From the NCBI GenBank assembly GCA_009887135.1, contig QXYA01000139.1, positions 1 through 9,269 on the forward strand: 9,269 nucleotides of DNA, in the 5' to 3' direction. Numbering within the stretch: the stretch's first letter is position 1; each line of letters begins with the position of its first letter. Both the position numbers and the translations under genes were made by a program. Positions 6,781-9,269 of the stretch are shown here, piece after piece. This DNA comes from Candidatus Poseidoniales archaeon. GTDB taxonomy: Archaea > Thermoplasmatota > Poseidoniia > Poseidoniales > Poseidoniaceae. The notes beneath the pieces were generated by a model. The model did no database searches. It saw nothing but the letters and a program-made list of their open reading frames with translations, and was not told the DNA's origin.

Positions 6781-7998
6781 TCAAACTCTTGTTTGCTCTG
6801 AATCTGTTGGAGGTTGTTCTTGAGGTGCTTGTGCTTGTTGCTCACGTCGCTTTCGCCGCTGAGTAGCGCGAATGTATTTCAGTGGATGGTCAAGCCATGG
6901 CTGATCGCATAACCTGTTATCCCCTGGTAAAACAGGACAGTTGTGATTTACTTTCAACTTAGAACAACTCGATGGCGTGTATTCGTGTTGATAGACGTGG
7001 TCGACTTGATAGGAAGTTGTACCTTCACTAAAATCGGGTGCTCCTCTGAAGAAATCAACACATGCTTCCTTTGGTAATGCTAATGTTGCAGCCATGGAAG
7101 CAAGGAACAGTCGTCCAAAGTGATTGAGGTTTACACCAGCGGATAGGTCCGCCACTGCCTTTCTCATACAAGGCGGCCAATCCTCCTCTTCTGCACCAAC
7201 CAAGGCGATTGCTTCACTGGTTTTCTGATTCAAGAGATTCCGAACCATACCAACAGGTTCTGCTAATCGGATGGCTAAATCAGTTGTTACCTCTGCCATT
7301 TTTTGAACCCCTTCGCGTTCAACATCAGACTTAATGTGTTCACGCAACAGTCGAGCGAGTTTTGCAGTTGAACTGTATTTGTTTTCATTATGGAGTCGTA
7401 CAATGCCATTCTCCACGTCACAATTCGGAAGCCTCCAGCGGTTTCCTGTAATACGGGGGCATACCTCGATAAAATCTGAAAGACCGAGACTCCATTCCAA
7501 GCCATCTTTGGTTTGCCTCAGTGCTTGAATATCTGAAGAAGCAATGTTTCGTCGAAATGCATTCCCGCTCTCAACTTTGTCGAGTACAGAGATGTATGTG
7601 CGGGCAATCGGTTCAAGATTTGCAGAATCTCGGATCAGAAGATGTTCTGCTCTTGCAGCTTCTGCTTGAGCCCATCGAGCGAGAAGACGCTCATCCTCTG
7701 AAGCGCAAATGACAAGCCGAGCATAGTAGAATGAGAATGCTTCAATCAATCGCCCTTCTTCGGTATGGATGTCACCACCACTCAACTCAACACCTTCCTT
7801 GGACTGAACGGTATCAACCAATCGAATACGGGCTCGCTTACGGGCTGATTCCATGAGCGGACCATCGATTAAATCATCCAATGAAATGTTATGCTTAGCG
7901 GCCATATTTTGTATCCAACCACTTGCTTGGGGCAAGAATGGATAGCGCGCAAGCGTCACTTCATCAGTGACGATTGGTTGACTTGTTGGTCGGGGCAC
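6781..7998 (-). CDS. priL: DNA primase large subunit PriL (4Fe-4S)
   Basis: PriL is the non-catalytic subunit of the archaeal/eukaryotic-type primase; with PriS it starts RNA primers at replication forks. The protein is 405 residues. The helical N-terminal domain (about 1-250) is followed by the conserved Fe-S domain. Its cluster ligands are visible as C277 (P-P-C-M), C345 (T-P-S-S-C), C354 (H-N-C) and C364 (R-L-C). Diagnostic motifs are N-H-F-G-R-L-F-L-A (292-300), Y-Q-V-D-H (330-334) and H-P-L-K-Y-I-R (371-377). A basic then Gln/Pro-rich tail (378-405) follows the domain and is probably disordered. The start codon is GTG at 7998: the frame runs upstream to a stop at 8050-8052 with no ATG. 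There is no Shine-Dalgarno site. priS is not in this window. DUF373 follows in the same direction. Confidence 0.95.
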   Translation of the reverse strand: MPRPTSQPIVTDEVTLARYPFLPQASGWIQNMAAKHNISLDDLIDGPLMESARKRARIRLVDTVQSKEGVELSGGDIHTEEGRLIEAFSFYYARLVICASEDERLLARWAQAEAARAEHLLIRDSANLEPIARTYISVLDKVESGNAFRRNIASSDIQALRQTKDGLEWSLGLSDFIEVCPRITGNRWRLPNCDVENGIVRLHNENKYSSTAKLARLLREHIKSDVEREGVQKMAEVTTDLAIRLAEPVGMVRNLLNQKTSEAIALVGAEEEDWPPCMRKAVADLSAGVNLNHFGRLFLASMAATLALPKEACVDFFRGAPDFSEGTTSYQVDHVYQHEYTPSSCSKLKVNHNCPVLPGDNRLCDQPWLDHPLKYIRATQRRKRREQQAQAPQEQPPTDSEQTRV

Positions 7999-8020
7999 AT
8001 CAGACGAATGAACCCGATAC

Positions 8021-8030
8021 CATATGAACT
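8021..8030 (-). promoter_or_regulatory. Possible TATA-like element of priL, overlapping the mptE start codon
   Basis: On the minus strand, GTTCATATGG at 8030-8021 is centred about 27 bp upstream of the priL GTG. That is the expected TATA distance if priL mRNA is leaderless. The same bases contain the mptE ATG (8024) on the plus strand. The intergenic gap is only 25 bp, so promoter elements must extend into coding sequence. The match is weak and untested. Confidence 0.25.
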
Positions 8031-8809
8031 TGACAACCCAAACCTTTCTTCAACATCTCCCTCTAGGACAGGGCGTGTTCAACGATGTGCTAGAGCCTCT
8101 TCTTGCGTTACAAGACGAGGTTCGCGAAGCATTTGGGTACTCGATTCAAAATGATGTAGAGTCGGCGGAACGAATGGAATCTTTGTTTTCCAAACCACAA
8201 CCGTTTGGCCGTGAAGAGTGGAGTTTTGATCAACGCCAGCAGGCAACAAGAGACCTTCGAGAAAACCTTCATTCAGCAAACCAACTCTATGTGATAGGCG
8301 CAGGTTCGGAGAAGATTCGAACCGCTGACTACGGCCCAGGAGCACGATTCATCGCTGCTGATGGAGCGGTTGGAGCAGTTGACGATCTTTCCAAAGTACT
8401 CTGCGTTGTAAGCGACGGAGATGGGGCAGAACACCTTCAACGAGCCATCGAATCTTCAGTTCACATCGTCTTGCATGCACATGGAGATAATCTGGAAACT
8501 TGGACGAGGCTATGTGCCGAATGGGCAAAAATGGAAGTCGTTCCATCTCTTACATTAACGCATCAAACGAAAACATCGTTTTCAGGAATGCATAATCCAG
8601 GAGGATTCACTGACGGAGATCGTGCTCTTTGTTTTCTTCAATCGATGGGTCTGAATCTAGGTCAAATTCAATGCTTAGGATTTTCAACACAAAAAGTTGG
8701 AATGTGGTCCGGGGCCACGAATCCTATGGCTAAGTTGGACAAATTACAGTGGATGAATGAGGCAATGATTCGTTTGGGAGTTGAACACCAACTGATAAAG
8801 TATGATTGA
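8024..8809 (+). CDS. mptE: 6-hydroxymethyl-7,8-dihydropterin pyrophosphokinase, MptE type (DUF115)
   Basis: This enzyme attaches pyrophosphate from ATP to 6-hydroxymethyl-7,8-dihydropterin, the activation step toward tetrahydromethanopterin or folate. It is the archaeal counterpart of FolK and unrelated to it in fold. The 261 residues show an N-terminal F-G-Y-S with a following D44 (37-44), V-I-G-A-G-S-E-K (90-97), A-A-D-G-A (111-115), S-D-G-D-G (130-134, where I would expect D-L-D-G), H-A-H-G-D-N (151-156), G-F-T-D-G-D-R-A (194-201) and a C-terminal K-L-D-K-L-Q-W (237-243). The start is ATG 8024: an in-frame TGA at 8009 rules out any longer form. There is no Shine-Dalgarno site, and an out-of-frame ATG lies at 8008. 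It is divergent from priL by 25 bp. The cofactor served (folate or methanopterin) cannot be decided here. Confidence 0.9.
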   Translation: MNLTTQTFLQHLPLGQGVFNDVLEPLLALQDEVREAFGYSIQNDVESAERMESLFSKPQPFGREEWSFDQRQQATRDLRENLHSANQLYVIGAGSEKIRTADYGPGARFIAADGAVGAVDDLSKVLCVVSDGDGAEHLQRAIESSVHIVLHAHGDNLETWTRLCAEWAKMEVVPSLTLTHQTKTSFSGMHNPGGFTDGDRALCFLQSMGLNLGQIQCLGFSTQKVGMWSGATNPMAKLDKLQWMNEAMIRLGVEHQLIKYD

Positions 8810-8810
8810 T

Positions 8811-8815
8811 GTGAT
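8811..8815 (+). promoter_or_regulatory. Shine-Dalgarno site of the downstream membrane-protein gene
   Basis: GTGAT at 8811-8815 matches the archaeal anti-Shine-Dalgarno complement (core GGTGATC) and lies 6 bases before the ATG at 8822. It supports that start and translation from a transcript shared with mptE. Confidence 0.5.
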
Positions 8816-8821
8816 GATACT

Positions 8822-9269
8822 ATGGAGGCACGTAAAATTATCAATTTTGGTATGTGGGTATTTGCGCTCCTCATCATAAATATCATTTGGGCTAACGTTT
8901 CAAACAACGTTGCTTCTCAGGAACTTAACGACATCGATCATGAATTCCAAGCCAATCGTGAAGTTTCTCTCCAGCCAGTTTTTGGAAGTGATGCAAATCT
9001 TCCAATTGAGATACAATCAAATTTTGTCCACGTTGACGATGCTTCAAGGATTGAAGATGTTTCATGGCAACTTGTGAATGAAGAGGGGGGAGTTGTCCTT
9101 TCATGGAGTGGCCAAACCAATGAGTTTGTTTCCTTAGACGCCGAATTACCTCCGGGGGAATATACGCTTCAAACCACGATTGGAGAAAACATTCTTGCAA
9201 CTCAAACCTTGGACGTTGCACCTTTTGCACCGATTGCAATCTGGGGCCATCTCATCCTCTCAATCTTGC
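8822..9269 (+). CDS. Membrane-anchored protein with external beta-rich domain, 3' truncated
   Basis: An open frame runs from the ATG at 8822 to the window edge without a stop (149 codons seen). Residues about 8-25 are a hydrophobic helix with a short positively charged start (M-E-A-R-K), so an N-terminal membrane anchor or uncleaved signal is likely. Residues about 35-133 are alternating polar/hydrophobic with L-P-P-G-E-Y-T-L and V-S-W-Q-L, a pattern typical of an Ig-like or other beta-sandwich domain facing outward. A second hydrophobic stretch begins near 135 (A-P-I-A-I-W-G-H-L-I-L-S) and is cut off. The start is backed by a GTGAT site, 12 bp after the mptE stop. I do not recognise the family. 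The beta-domain call is based on composition and the PGxY turn only. Confidence 0.7.
   Translation, partial: MEARKIINFGMWVFALLIINIIWANVSNNVASQELNDIDHEFQANREVSLQPVFGSDANLPIEIQSNFVHVDDASRIEDVSWQLVNEEGGVVLSWSGQTNEFVSLDAELPPGEYTLQTTIGENILATQTLDVAPFAPIAIWGHLILSIL

Noticed and set aside
1..9269. Search for CRISPR arrays, tRNA or rRNA genes, insertion sequences, attachment sites or defence genes
   Set aside because: No regularly spaced repeats, tRNA-like cloverleaf sequence, transposase motifs or terminal inverted repeats were seen by eye. Nearly all bases are accounted for by ordinary coding genes, and no intergenic stretch exceeds about 150 bp.

Overview
The window looks like chromosomal DNA from a planktonic euryarchaeon, most likely Thermoplasmatota and plausibly Poseidoniales (Marine Group II). 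The archaeal markers are a DNA primase large subunit with its four Fe-S cysteines, a DUF373 membrane protein, and an MptE-type 6-hydroxymethyl-dihydropterin pyrophosphokinase. The lineage call is inference from gene content and style: compact genes, few Shine-Dalgarno sites on first genes, and GTGAT-type sites on downstream genes. No 16S rRNA or tRNA is present to confirm it.

Layout, left to right. (1) Bases 1-312 hold the 3' end of a DUF2130-type gene (+). (2) After a 135-bp intergenic region comes a polytopic flippase of the Wzx/MOP type (+), whose 3' end overlaps by 83 bp the 3' end of a convergent GT4 glycosyltransferase (-). (3) The glycosyltransferase is the last gene of a minus-strand run, read from right to left: zinc-ribbon protein, uncharacterised 273-aa protein, ribulose-phosphate 3-epimerase, glycosyltransferase. 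(4) Divergent from the zinc-ribbon gene is a two-CBS-domain protein (+). Its stop codon directly abuts the stop of a convergent DUF373 gene (-). (5) DUF373 lies downstream of priL (-) in a probable two-gene operon. (6) Divergent from priL, only 25 bp away, is mptE (+), followed 12 bp later by a truncated gene for a membrane-anchored protein with a predicted beta-rich external domain, which runs off the right edge.

Functional reading. The flippase and glycosyltransferase fit surface-glycan or lipid-linked oligosaccharide assembly. Rpe belongs to pentose phosphate metabolism, PriL to replication priming, and MptE to pterin (folate or methanopterin type) cofactor synthesis. The CBS protein is probably a nucleotide-sensing regulator. 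The zinc-ribbon, 273-aa, DUF373 and C-terminal membrane proteins have no assigned function that I can support.

The window is densely coded and mostly ordinary. I found no mobile element, CRISPR array, RNA gene or defence system. The points worth a second look are the tight gene junctions, the uncertain start of the zinc-ribbon gene, the two poorly characterised proteins and the split in translation-start style.
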